DNA of 64,000 bases from Mesostigma viride (GCA_009746045.1 RPFO01000017.1:3039002-3103001), one strand, 5' to 3'. Shown: positions 42,057 to 53,350, counted from the stretch's first letter. Notes: generated by a model from the letters alone, not told the origin. Translations and numbers: made by a program.

Positions 42057-45000
42057 ATGGCTTCCATTTGTTCCAATGCTGTTGCATTCGTGCCTGTAGC
42101 CAATCTAAACGGATGCTGCTCAGCTTCCTCTGTTCCGCGAGCTCGGCGGGATGTATCCTCGTCTTCGTCTTCCCTGCGGGGCGCGGTCGTCACCGTGCCT
42201 GCTGTACGCAGTTCTCGAGCCAGCGGCTCAAAGTTGACCTCACCAATCCAGATGAGATGGGAGGCCCAGAAACAAGGAATACCGAAAGGCAAGAAAGCAG
42301 AGGTTCCAGTGGATACGCGCACTCTCGAAGAAATTGAAGAAGGGTTGATCAAGGTGAGTCGCCCACGACGCAATTGATAGCATCCCGACGGCGGGAGGGA
42401 TACAATTTTACCATTCTATTGATTGTCCATGCTTACCTCATTTTGTTCAGGGCCCTCTTATCCCACCTCGTGCAGCAGTATATTTTATTTAGCCTCGCAC
42501 TGCAATTGTGTTATCAAAGCGTCACAGTGCTGCCTTCGGACGCATCTCTGTGGGCATTTTATCTCGTGCAGCGCGTGCGGAATTTGGCGGAATTGGACGA
42601 GGTCATTTCTAGTGCTGCCAACTCCCAGCCTGTGGTCCTGGAGATTGCTGATGCCGCGAATAAGCGTTGTCAAGCAAATTGGGATACTCTCACCAAACTC
42701 GCGAAACGGTACCAGCGAATCAAGTTCGTGCGCCTGCTCGTCAACTACGAACCGGAGGGCTGGGAAGCAGCCGTTCGGTTGGGGGTGAGTACCGAATATC
42801 TGCGTTCCCGCGTTTGCGGTCTCTAGCAATTTTTGGGGCAAATTTGTTCTGTTACGGTACTTCGTTGTAGTATAACTACTGTGTGTTATCAAAACAGGCT
42901 GAGATCTCAATTTTGCCGCTCTGCTAGTACCGTGATCTGAATCGCCCTTCAGGTGTACACTGTGTGGCGCTGCTTATCTGGGTAGACATGCCCTGTCTCT
43001 CTGTGTGCCCTGGTCTCCTAACGTTAATGCTGCCCTCCCCCCCGCCCTCCCCCTCCTCACCCTCCCCTGGCCAGGTGATTGATGGCATGGACCTCATCTC
43101 CCGGGTCCCTGCGTACAAGATCTTCGTGGACAACGAGCTCGAGTACGAGCAGGTGAGCGCTTGCGACTTCTACACACAGTAGAAGCCTGCATGAGCAGGT
43201 GAGCGGTGACAAGAGATTTACAGTGCACGAGCAGGTGAGCGCGCCTGTGAGCTGGTACTAGGGCCACACCTACCCCTGCACGCCTTACGAGTACACCGCC
43301 AGTGCCGGGCTCTTAAGAAAGGGGACCTGCCGAACTAGGGCTGCGATCTTAAAGTAGAAAACGAATCCAGGTCTGACAATCTTAAACATCAGCACAATCA
43401 CACAGGCCCATCCACCCCCCCTTGTGTACCACTGACCGCTACTTGGCAGCCTTTTGTGCCTACTTTAAGATCGATTAGCCCAAAAACAGCCCTGCGATCT
43501 TAACCCCCAGATTTCAAAATCCAGGGTGTCAAGACCTTGAACCTGAGAATTTTAAACCTCAAGCTGGCGGTGCACAGTCTTTCCCAGGTTAAGTTACAAT
43601 TCTTGAAAGGTTGAGCTCCCGCGTTAAGTTACGACGGTGAAGTTTGGGCGGCGATCGTAACTTGAGCCTGGGTGCCATCGTATGTTAACGCAGGGATGGC
43701 CCAATCTGTAGGCGTCAGGCTACTTTTGGCCGTGGTCGAGGCTGTTTATTGCAGTCCGGACTAGGAGACCTGCCCCTATGCTGCTGGTTACTGGTAAGTG
43801 AGACCTCAGACATCAGACAAGTATACGATACTGTACTAGGCCTATGTTCCTCCTACGGCTGTATGCATGCCCCACTGGTTGACCAGTCCGTCTAGTGGCA
43901 ACTGGCAAGTCACAAAGGCCGAGAACATACCGTAGCTTGGGTAGTGGCAGCATGGGAATGGAACGACTAATACGGTGGCAAAATCGCAGCTGCCAATGAC
44001 GCTATTCGATCACCCAAGCGTACGAGACTGGTCTGCGGTGCCCAGCCACGCCTTATCCAGAATATAGTACGGATCCGGTACTTAGGGAGGCCTTCATGCT
44101 GCAGCTGAATAGGGCTTGACGAGAGCTGTCGAATGGCGTATAGAAGTCCGTCAGAGTAGGAGGGGGTGGTCTCCTAGCCTAATTCTACCATTGAGTTACA
44201 TTCCCGCGTCAAGTTACAACGCCAAGATTTGGGCGGCGATTGAAACTTGGTGCAGGAATGGCTGTATGAGCAGGTGAGCGCTGACAAGTTTTCTGTCGTA
44301 GGAGCAGATGCGCTACGACAACTAGGACTAGGGCACACCGTAATTCGTAATTAGCTTCTGGCACTGGCACCGCCTTCAATTAGTAGTAGTATGTCTTTAT
44401 TCGCCGCTCCCATGACCGCTCTCGCGCGTGGGTTTTTGTAACTCTATTTACTACTCGGCCCCTGTCCCGCTGGTCCTGCCTCGATCCTGGGTTTCCCCCC
44501 CAATGCCGCACTCACCCCCCTTGGCCTACCTTCCCCTCCATACCTTCCCCTCAATACACGCCTCTGCCGCTGCTGCTGCCGCCGCCACCACCACTACAAC
44601 CACCGTCACCCCCCCTTCAATAATGCCACAAACAACTGCTCCCAATACCCCCAAAACCACTGCGTGCACCCCCCACAATTCGTGCGCAGTACGGACTTGT
44701 GGATGAGGACGGCCACGACTTGATGCAGGACCTGCACGCAAACGTGGTGTACCACGGCGACCACGCGTCGGTTTCCAGCGTTAAGGAGATCCACACCCAG
44801 GAGGAGCACAAGGAGTTCCTCAGGTGGGTTGGTGAATAAGAGTTGGTTGTAGAGCGTGTTATTGGGGGGGAGCACAAGGAGTTCCTCAGGTGGGTTGGTG
44901 AATAAGAGTTGGTTGTAGAGCGTGTTATTGGGGGGGGGGTGGAGCACAAGGAGTTCCACTATTGGGTTGATAGGTTATTTGGGGAGGGGAGGGGGGGAGG

Positions 45001-46496
45001 GGGGAGGGGGGGAGGGGAGGGGGGGGGGAGGGGGGAGGGGGAGGGGGGAGGGGGGGAGGGGGGGAGGGGGGGGAGGGGGGAGGGGGGAGGGGGGAGGGGG
45101 GGAGGGGGGGGAGGGGGGAGGAGGGGGGGAGGAGGGGGGGGGGAGGGGGGGGGGAGGGGGGGGAGGGGGGGGGGGGAGGGGGGGGAGGGGGAGGGGAGGG
45201 AGGGGGGAGGGAGGGGGGGAGGGAGGGGGGGAGGAGGGGGGGAGGAGGGGAGGGAGGGAGGGAGGGGGAGGGAGGGGGGAGGGGAGGGGGAGGGAGGGGA
45301 GGCGGGGGAGGGGGGGGGTTATTCTTACTGAATCAAGTAACTAATTAAACAACGTGTTATACAGTAGGCACGTGGTGTCGGTAGTTGATTTGGGCCGGTA
45401 GCTGATAAAGTTAGGATGTCGATAAACCCCGCTAGCAGCACGCTCAGCGTAGCTCCTTTTGCTTGCTAATGCAGGCTGTCTTGTGGAGAGCCGTCCTAAT
45501 CTCGTGTACCCAATCAGCCAGCATGTTTCTCTTGATCTTCTCCCCCCCTGCCCCCGCCCCCGCCCCCCGCCTGTCGCCCCCCGCCCCCCGCCCCCCGCCC
45601 TGGCCTCATACACAAAGCACTCTCACACACCCACGCCCACTCACGTACATTCGCACACACGCACTCAGTCAGACACGCACACGCACTCGCACCAAAGTGA
45701 TGCCTGCTGCGGCCTCCTGCCCATTCTCACTTCCCTCCGGCACTCCCATAACACCTCCCGCGCCCCCCCCCCCCTTTTGCCAGCTCGTCAAGTGATGACA
45801 AGCTCGCGGTGATTGAGGTGTCGGTCAAGTACTGCTCCCCATGCGCCAAGGTGTACCCGACCATGCTTTCCCTCTCCAAGAAGATGGAGGACTCGGCCGT
45901 GTTTGCGCGCATGCTCGGTATGTGGGCAAAGAAAGATGAGCACTATCTGTTCCGTGTCAATTGGAGCTCGTTTGAGGGTTGAGGGCTCGGCCGTCTTTGC
46001 GTGTATGCTCGGTATGCGCGCAGACATACTGCAAGGGTACAGGCAGTATCACGGAGGGTTTGTAAGGGGGTGGCAATGGGGGTGATGCACCCGGCAGCAA
46101 GGGTGATGGTTTGCCAATCACGCGTTATCTATCATGGCTCGGTTCATGCATCCAAGTTGCTGGGCATCGTGGTTTTTTTTTTTTTTTTTTTTTTTCGGGC
46201 GAATAGTTAATTAGGTACAAGCACGTGACTGATGAATGGCTCATGCAGTTGTCCGCATTGTGATGTTGGGGACAATCCATGGACGTGTTTAGTGTTGGTA
46301 TTCACACGGGTATGTGTCACCTGATGTTTATATAGCTCAAGTTTCACTGTGCACAGGCCTACGCCACCCTAATATGCCCTTCATCACCGCTTGCATGTGC
46401 CATGGCTACCTGTGAAGCTTGCATGTGCCATCGCCCCAGATGGCGCTGGACTCATGTGCCCTCATCGTGCTTCGACCCCCTCCCCCCCCCCCCCCC

Positions 46497-46561
<65 letters not shown>

Positions 46562-46877
46562 ATATCCGTCCCTTATTACCACTACCCCTGTCCTCCCCCC
46601 TCTCTTACCCGCTCCTCCCCTCTCAACTCTCACGCCTCCCTGCCCCTTCCCCTTCCCCGCCCCCGCGCCGACGCCCCCAGGCGACGAGAACCAGTTCACG
46701 CGCGAGCTGATGAAGCAGTACAACATCGTGGAGGCGCCCACGTTCATGTTCTTCCGTGGCGGCAATGAGGTGGGCCGCTACGTCGGCTCCAACGGGGGCT
46801 CGCTCATCGGGGAGATCCTCGAGCTTCAGGGCATGGACGTGACCAACCGCCGGCGCTTCATGGAGACCTCCTCATAG
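42057..46877 (+). CDS. CDSP32: CDSP32-type chloroplast thioredoxin-like protein
   Basis: In plants CDSP32 is a stromal double-thioredoxin protein that reduces targets such as 2-Cys peroxiredoxins and methionine sulfoxide reductase B during oxidative stress. Six exons: 42057-42353, 42572-42784, 43075-43152, 44690-44823, 45784-45917, 46681-46877. All are GT-AG, phases match, 350 residues. Residues 1 to about 65 are Ser/Ala/Arg-rich and look like a transit peptide. The first thioredoxin-like domain (about 100-215) lacks the active-site cysteines, as in the family. The second has YCSPC (258-261) in VKYCSPCAKVYPTM, the cis-Pro loop VEAPTFMFF (Pro 305) and a CDSP32-like end GRYVGSNGGSLIGEILELQG. 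I chose the ATG at 42057 over 41976 because it gives a cleaner transit peptide. Introns 3, 4 and 5 start with copied donor regions. Confidence 0.94.
43153..44689 (+). other. CDSP32 intron 3 with repeated donor motif
   Basis: The exon 3 junction GAGCAG/GTGAGCG recurs at 43199, 43235 and 44274. The middle of the intron (43310-44260) carries a dispersed repeat sharing CTTGACGAGAGCTGTCG with the WDR74-like intron near 3980. No other gene is seen. Confidence 0.75.
44804..44940 (+). repeat. 66-bp tandem duplication across the CDSP32 exon 4 donor
   Basis: The last 19-20 bases of exon 4 (AGCACAAGGAGTTCCTCAG) and about 46 bases of intron are repeated almost perfectly, putting a second donor at 44890. 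A third, partial and diverged copy begins near 44942. Confidence 0.95.
44980..45320. repeat. G-rich (GGGGGAGG)-type array
   Basis: Irregular homopurine array in CDSP32 intron 4. The sense strand is G-rich. Confidence 0.95.
46477..46559. repeat. Poly-C tract of about 80 bp
   Basis: Almost pure C with two interruptions, in CDSP32 intron 5 and about 120 bp before the exon 6 acceptor. Exact length in an assembly is unreliable. A poly-T run is at 46170-46195. Confidence 0.9.
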
Positions 46878-48195
46878 AGCCCAATGCTGTTACCCCCTCA
46901 GGGGACGACTGGTGGGATCACAGTGCAACTCTGTGGCCGATCTGACCGATAGACTGCACCTGTCCGGCTGATGACAGCGCTTGTCCGGCCAATCGCTATG
47001 CTTCCCTGGCCATTAGCGGCGCTGCTGCTCGAGGTCACCATGGTAGCCATACCACGGTTGCCCTCACGGGTGCCAAATCAGAATACCACGGTTGCCCTCA
47101 ACCATTCTTGGACGGACACCAGGGTCGCTCCTTGCGCAAGATACAAGACGCCACGTCGTGGTGGTCGCATCAAAATGAATCATAGAGTGCTTCCGCAGCT
47201 CCTGTCTCATTCTCTGCGAAAGCACGCCACCTAGGCCCCAGTTCGCCGGCTGCTTCACTGTCCAGAGCCATTTTGCCAACATGAATCGCCTCCTCGATCA
47301 ATGTTACCGGAGGGTGACGGAAATGCAATATCTTGCCTGCGCTGGTTGGACAAAGAGACGTCTCATGGACAACATGGCTCAGCATGCAATCTCCCACTGC
47401 TCATCCTCACTGCCACACCCTGCCGAAGCATGAGGGCTCTGTCTTCACTTCCACCCCGCTGTAATGCAGCTCTTTGCCGCATTCTTTTTTAACCATGTGG
47501 CAAGCTGGTTGCCGGCGTCCTTCCTTGTGGGAAATGCAAGGCTTGTGATACGCCCTGTACAGGAACTTTTATCTGCTTGAAACTGTGTACATTCTAGTGT
47601 GAGACAACCTTCGGTGATCCCATTGAGGTGTTATCAAGGAGACAACCTGGTGGTATCAAGTCCTGAGGGTGTTATGATGGTTGGAGCATGCCCCGCCACA
47701 TGTTGCATGGCCTACATATGTCTATGAATATTTTACTGCTTCTTGAATATTACTGTACATCATTGCAAAAAATTTGCGGCCGGGCACATTGCACTCAATT
47801 CCCACTTGAAGCCATGTCGACCTGAAGCCTGAGGCAATGACTCACCTTTATAGCTGTTGCTCCACCTGAAGGTGATGGCGAGGGGCCACATGTGGACGTT
47901 TGTCTCACTTCATACGCATAGTTATCTCACTTCATACGCATGCTACCACTCCTCGTGCTGAGCAACCCGGCTACTTGGAGACATTGATCTAACCGACGTT
48001 AGATCAACGTCGGCCTTCTCGGAGACATTAATTAAATATTAACCAGCGCAGCTAGGCCGGCCAATATGATCGTCATCAATTGATCTGGAGAATCCGGACC
48101 ATGGTATAGCTTGAGCCTGCTGTTATCTTATCCGCGATTGTCGAGTCGTTCATGCAGGAGGATGGAAATGAAAGGTGGAATTAATGTGTATCCTT
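46878..48195. other. CDSP32 downstream region
   Basis: It should contain the CDSP32 3' UTR. It also holds a tiny R-like end (47634-47650) and a diverged reversed R copy (about 48050-48175). No gene is recognised. Confidence 0.5.
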
Positions 48196-48265
48196 GTACT
48201 TAAATTGAATTGAATTGAATTGAATTGTAACATAACTCCGTTGGGAGAATATGTAGCACATATCC
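48196..48265 (-). mobile_element. LINE family B-like 3' end, solo fragment
   Basis: (GAATT)n tail plus hairpin ACTCCGTTGGGAGA and ATATGTAGCACATA, nearly identical to 16245-16306. It directly adjoins the start of the family D copy. Confidence 0.55.
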
Positions 48266-49360
48266 CCGACGCCATCACCGCCCAGCTCCGTGACATCGAC
48301 CAGCGTCTTAAGGACAACGCCATCGCTATCGAGGTTCTGCAGAACACCGCCGGCCTCACCGCCCAGGCGGTGAAGGACATTGCCGCCAAGCCAGCCCCGG
48401 CTGGCCTGGCCGGCGATGCTCAGGACTCCCATCACCACCTGGGCGGACATGCTTAAGCAACATACCACCTCCACCACCTCCGCCGTCGCAGCCCAGCTCC
48501 AACGGCAGACGCTTGACCTCCGCGAGGAGGCCGAGATCGCCAAGCGCAGCCTCAACGTCATTGTCAAGAACTTCACCATGGAGGAAGGTGAGACTTCCGA
48601 GAAGCTTTTGCGTGCGTTTGAGAGAGAAATCCTCGGTCGCATGGGCCTTAACGGTGAGATCGAGCTGGCCGCCCACCGCCTTCCCCGCGCGCGGGGTAAG
48701 GCAGGGCCGCCCCCGCTCCTCCTCACCTTTAAGACCCCGGCGGACAAGATTTCTTTTCTCAGACGCCGCAAGCGGCTCGAGAAGACTCTCTTCACCCTTG
48801 ATGACGACTTGACCCTGGCGCAGCAACAACGGCGACGGGAGCTATGGCCGACCTACCTCCAGCTCCGGCAGACCAAGGCGGGGCAGCCGGTGTACTGGAA
48901 GGGGGCGGCCATCTACGTCGGCCACAAGCCCTGGCAGGCGACCCCCCCCCCCCCCGCGGCCCCAGCGACTCCAGACGCCCCAGCTTAGGGGAATACAGCA
49001 GTAGTAGTGCAGAATAGATAGACCGTGGCCATGTACATGTACGCCTCCTACTCAGAGGCACTATCCCAGCTAAGCCCCGCGCTTTATTTAATCATGTACA
49101 TGTGTGCCTATGATGTGCCACACTCCAGACGATGCCTAGCCTTATTTGTAATGTTGTGCCCATGCAGGGAGTCACTCTCTGCTGAGAAGTGCATGCCATA
49201 GCTCTTGTATAGCCATGATGATCTTCCCCCACATGCCACGCTCCCCGGGCATAGCGCGATACATTGATCATGAGGGTGCAGGTGCCTTGGTGCACCTAGA
49301 GCAAGTGTTGTTTACATTCCCACCCTTGCAGGAATTAAGTAGCTTAGAATGTATTATAGG
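48266..49360 (+). mobile_element. Family D ORF1-only retroposon, longest copy
   Basis: ORF1-like coding followed immediately by a 3' UTR of about 370 bp ending GTAGCTTAGAATGTATTATAGG. No RT follows. The 3' terminus matches the copies at 20090 and 50836. Confidence 0.75.
48380..48988 (+). CDS. Family D ORF1-like RNA-binding protein
   Basis: The open frame gives TTWADMLKQHTTSTTSAVAA (coiled-coil end), RSLNVIVKNFTMEEGETSEK (RRM-like start), PPPLLLTFKTPADKISFLRR, and the C-terminal DDDLTLAQQQRRRELWPTYL. The upstream coiled coil (48280-48430, LRDIDQRLKDNAIAIEVLQ) is one frame away, so a single-base slip lies near 48420. The layout matches LINE-1-type ORF1p, which coats element RNA. It is likely inactive in this copy. 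Confidence 0.65.
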   Translation: MPPSQPRLAWPAMLRTPITTWADMLKQHTTSTTSAVAAQLQRQTLDLREEAEIAKRSLNVIVKNFTMEEGETSEKLLRAFEREILGRMGLNGEIELAAHRLPRARGKAGPPPLLLTFKTPADKISFLRRRKRLEKTLFTLDDDLTLAQQQRRRELWPTYLQLRQTKAGQPVYWKGAAIYVGHKPWQATPPPPAAPATPDAPA

Positions 49361-49368
49361 CTCATATT

Positions 49369-49616
49369 CTGATCAGACACTCCGCAAAGGTGAAAACCTT
49401 TGCGTTCAGTGCCGGGCCGCGGAAAACGCGGAAAACGCGATCTGCAAATGAATCCGACCGGAATCGAACTGGGGACCTCTCGCACCAATTTTGCTGACTA
49501 TAGGACGGACGTCTCCGGTTACCATGGCATCGCCAACTTACACCTACAGTCATCCGCAAAAGTTCTCCTGTCCGGGGAGTGATGCAAGCCTTTCGGATTT
49601 GGTACTAGATAAATCA
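49369..49616 (-). mobile_element. tRNA-related SINE, long copy
   Basis: On the minus strand a tRNA-like segment GGTGCGAGAGGTCCCCAGTTC precedes GATTCCGG. It resembles the 3' half of tRNA-Pro and includes a good B box. The body ends in a 9-bp-stem hairpin CGCAAAGGT/ACCTTTGCG. A 7-bp repeat CTCATAT at 49361-49367 and 49617-49623 may be the target duplication. It inserted at the 3' end of the family D copy. Confidence 0.6.
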
Positions 49617-49649
49617 CTCATATGCCCCTTCTCTGGGCTATGTATTAAA

Positions 49650-50488
49650 TAATTAATTAATAAGCACGTGACTGCGTCACGTGGGTGCCAATACAGAGTA
49701 AAGGAACCTTCAACCCTATATACACAGTGAGAAGGAGGGAGGGCGCCCTAGCTTCTCTCACTGCCGCAGGTGGGCAGGCCACAGAGCGCTCTCTCCACGG
49801 CATGGTGCCGGGGCGCAACACTGTGGGTGCAATACAACCAGTGCAATACCATAGGTAGGCTGACGCATAGCTTATGCTACAAATGTGAGGTGGGCTCAAG
49901 ACGTCGGCTAATTAAGGCGCAAGCTGATGGCCACAAGGTGCCAGAGCTAATTGAAGGTACTATAACGCTGTGCGATAATATCGTTTCAAGTGCTGTAATG
50001 CCTAAGCTATCCCATCATCGATTGCCCCCATCTAGACAACTAGCTGGAGTGCTCTATCCCGGGGAAGCCCGGGGGGGCTTCCACAGTTTCTTGTTGACAT
50101 AGAGGTCCCCGCCCCGCCAGTACACTTGGGGCTTCTCGGGTTGGTCTTGTGGCGGATGTAGTCGGGCCACTGATCGCGGCGTTGCTGCTGCTGGGCTGGC
50201 GTCAGGTCGTCGTCAAGCGACCAGGAGGTGTCCACCAGCTTCTTGCGGCGAGAGAGGAACCGAACTCGGGCTGTGATGTCGCTGAAGGTGAGGACCACTG
50301 GAGGGGGCCCAGCCTTGGCCCGTGGATGGGGCAGGCGGTAGGCGCCCTGCAGTATCGCACCTGGTAGCTGCATGCGCGCCAAGAGCTGTTTCTTCAGCTC
50401 GTCGAGAAGAGAGTCTGGGGTCTCCTCCGGCAGCATGTCGAAGCGCCTGAGGATGACCCGGCAGCGGCGACGGTCGCGGTCAGCGGCG
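49650..50488 (-). mobile_element. Family C ORF1-only retroposon, second copy
   Basis: Nearly identical to 23860-25384 but truncated at the RRM-like core (RRCRVILRRFDMLPEETPDS) and without the nested R2 element. The 3' hairpin is at 49665-49683 with a (TTAA)n tail. No target duplication was found. Confidence 0.75.
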
Positions 50489-50724
50489 CGTGCTGCTGTC
50501 GGGGGTGGGAATGCCGACGACAGCTCAAACTGGAAATGTTTGTCAAGGCTGCGTTTTGGTGGCATTTGCAAAATACTGCGTTACAGCCGTAACCGATTAT
50601 ACTAGCAGATGCGTCTTGAAAAGACGCATCTGATGCAAGTAGCCTAACTGAATTTGGGGCTCAGACGCAAAAGTTCTGAGCTCCGCCGTCAGCCATGTCC
50701 GCTCGTGGCCCTGAGGATAGCCGC

Positions 50725-50810
50725 TACACTGCGCTATGTATGTGCTACATATACTCCCAACGGAGTTATGTTCAGGAACATATTGTACTAATTAATTAAT
50801 TAATTAATTC
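50725..50810 (+). mobile_element. LINE family B-like 3' end with (AATT)n tail
   Basis: TATGTGCTACATATACTCCC, then AACGGAGTTATGTT, and after a short linker (TAAT)n. It is the reverse orientation of the fragments at 16245 and 48196 and has a different tail unit. Confidence 0.5.
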
Positions 50811-50835
50811 CTGAGAAGGGGCATATGGCTTTTGA

Positions 50836-51340
50836 TACATTCTAGGCTACTTCCTGCAAGAGTGGAATGTAAGCAGCACTAGCTTGCTCGAGGTGCCTCA
50901 AGGGCACCGGCACCACCATGCTGTCTCAGGGTCAACCCGCCTAAGGGGGGGATCCTGGCACGGGGGAGGAAGATCATCATGGCTATACAAGGGCTAGGGC
51001 ATGGCTTCTCGACAGAGAGCATCTCTCTGCCTAGGCATAGCATGGCTAAATTCTTAATGCAACGTCCATGGGAGTCCCATTACAGGCATGGCTTGGCTAA
51101 ATTCTTAATGCAACATCCATGGGGGCCATTATGGGCGCACATGCGCGTGGGCCACATGCTAGGCTAAGCCTGACTAATCTACACTACTGGTATGGATTTC
51201 CTAGTCTGAGGTGGCTGGAGGGGGCTGCCCGAGGGCTTGTGGTCAACGTGGATGACCGCCCCCCTCCAGTATACCGGCTTCCCCCTTGCGCTTTGCCGGA
51301 GCTGAAGGTAGGTCGGCCATAGCTCGCGTCGCCGCTGTTC
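50836..51340 (-). mobile_element. Family D fragment, 5'-truncated
   Basis: The minus strand encodes only the ORF1 tail RRELWPTYLQLRQSARGKPV followed by a diverged 3' UTR. The 3' end CAGGAAGTAGCCTAGAATG matches the other D copies. Confidence 0.7.
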
Positions 51341-52334
51341 ACAACGGTCCGAGCCCCGCCAAAATGCAGCCTCGTAAGGAGGACCCGAAAAGTGGCGCGA
51401 AATGAGATTTTTGGTGTATGCGTGCACGACGGTGACCGAATTTCCACCGACAGGCATGGCGGCCTGGCAGGCTATCGTGAGCGAATAAAAAGGCAGTATC
51501 GAGGCTGGAAATTTTAGTGTATGCTCCTAGAGTCATATATTACTTGCCTTTATTTTTTTTCGCCACAAATTCTGCGGAGTCCTTCGGCATTTTGGCGTCA
51601 TTCACAGGTGGGTGCCTACGTTTTGTCGCCTATTTTCTCTCGACCCCACCTACCTGCAGCAAAAAATTTTCCCGATGAAAGTCGCCCTAACATCTGGTTT
51701 TTGACACTAATCGACGCATTTTTTAGTTTTTAAGGCCTTGACCAGAGCACTTTTTTCATTACCGGCTCAGTTTGCTTTAACCGAGCTGGCGTGATTTTTT
51801 ATCCAATTTCTAGGCTGGGCCAGGCGTCGCATACCGTAATTCGTTTTTAAGTGCTTTTGTGCCCGATAACGTGTCTTTTGCAGGCGTTCTTGGCATCAAA
51901 GACGCCAATGATGCATGGCGTCAGGGGCTAAAACGGACCTCCGCACGTTCGTTAACTGCGGCGAGCATGTCAATGCCGCCAGCAATTTTTGCTGCCGCGT
52001 CTGTGACACGGTTGCGATGCAAGACCGTTGTCGACGTGACGGAGTGGTATGTGCACATTCAGGTGCGAATTTCTTCGCTGTTGAAACCCCGGCCGGTAGC
52101 AGACAAGTATTTCACCGTATCCCCTTTCCCCGAGTCTCTCTTTTCCGTCATGTTAAATCATCTTACGGAAAGCGCGTATAAAGCATCAGTGAGCGACAGT
52201 ATGATGGCGAGCCGTTTGCTCGGCATCAGGGCTGTGCGGCTTATTCTAGAGAGAAGCGACATCAAGCAGATTTTGCAGCCGGATGTGAGGGAGGGGCCCT
52301 GCTGGGGTGGGAATTAACTGCTGTGAGTGACCGA
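51341..52334. other. Unassigned region with one ORF
   Basis: Apart from the ORF at 51859-52317, nothing is recognised. The composition changes to AT-richer text with TTTTTT runs, unlike the flanking retroposons. Confidence 0.4.
51859..52317 (+). CDS. Hypothetical ORF, 152 codons
   Basis: A run of ordinary-looking protein sequence with SAYKASVSDSMMASRLLGIR and VRLILERSDIKQILQPDVRE, the latter probably helical. It ends at the start of the CCCT array. No homologue is recognised. It could be part of a longer spliced gene or chance. Confidence 0.25.
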   Translation: MPDNVSFAGVLGIKDANDAWRQGLKRTSARSLTAASMSMPPAIFAAASVTRLRCKTVVDVTEWYVHIQVRISSLLKPRPVADKYFTVSPFPESLFSVMLNHLTESAYKASVSDSMMASRLLGIRAVRLILERSDIKQILQPDVREGPCWGGN

Positions 52335-52824
52335 TCCCCTCCCTCCCTCCCTCCCTCCCTCCCTCCCTCCCTCCCTCCTCCCTCCCTCCCTCCCTCCCTC
52401 CTCCCTCCCTCCCTCCCTCCCTCCCTCCCTCCCTCCTCCCTCCCTCCCTCCCTCCTCCCTCCCTCCCTCCTCCCTCCCTCCCTCCCTCCCTCCCTCCTCC
52501 CTCCTCCCTCCCTCCCTCCCTCCCTCCCTCCCTCCCCTCCCTCCCTCCTCCTCCCTCCCTCCCTCCCTCCTCCCTCCCTCCCCCCTCCCTCCCTCCCTCC
52601 CTCCCTCCCTCCCTCCCTCCCTCCCTCCCTCCCTCCCTCCCTCCCTCCCTCCCTCCCTCCCTCCCTCCCTCCCTCCCTCCCTCCCTCCCTCCCTCCCTCC
52701 CTCCCTCCCTCGTGAACTCACTCGTGGACTCAGTCACTCACTCACTCACTCACTCACTCACTCACTCACTCACCCACCCACCCACCCACCCACCCATCCA
52801 CCCACCCACCCACCCACCCACCCA
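52335..52824. repeat. Chained tetranucleotide arrays CCCT, CTCA, CCCA
   Basis: (CCCT)n with occasional CCT units at 52335-52711, then (CTCA)n at 52731-52772, then (CCCA)n at 52773-52824. They adjoin directly with the 4-bp period maintained. Confidence 0.95.
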
Positions 52825-53350
52825 GTGTACAGCCATACGCAATACGCAACCATACGGGGCCCATGGGTACGCCATACGGGGTATAATACGCAAATCATGC
52901 GGGGACTCTTGAAAATGCTGTTTTTTGCATGGTTCAGGGGGTTCTTCAACATTCTGACCAATCAGGCATGTTTTTTGTGTGTTCTTGCAACACCACTTGC
53001 CTTTATTTAACACATCATCACATAATATTGCCGTTGCCGTCGCTGCATGCCTACAAATACAAGCATTGTACATCTGTTGTTACTAATAATGTCTGTAAAT
53101 AGCACACGGTCAGTCGGCCATCTTGCCAAAAGTAATAAAACATCGTGCCAGAAACAGACATCTTGCCTACTCGTGGTAGGCCACCATGCAATATTGATCT
53201 ACATGAAGCAAGAATCCATACGGGCTGCCAACAATGTGGCTAGCGTGCAGGATACCATGCATGCCAGCAACCCGACCCAGCTTCCCTAAACCATTAACAC
53301 ATATGGTACGGTGGCTGGCTAGCAGCAGCCTGCATGGCTAAATAAGGCAT

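Noticed and set aside
49441-49500. Functional tRNA-Pro gene
   Set aside because: Only the anticodon-arm 3' side and T-arm resemble tRNA-Pro. The T stem is mispaired and the 5' half is missing, so it is better read as a SINE head.
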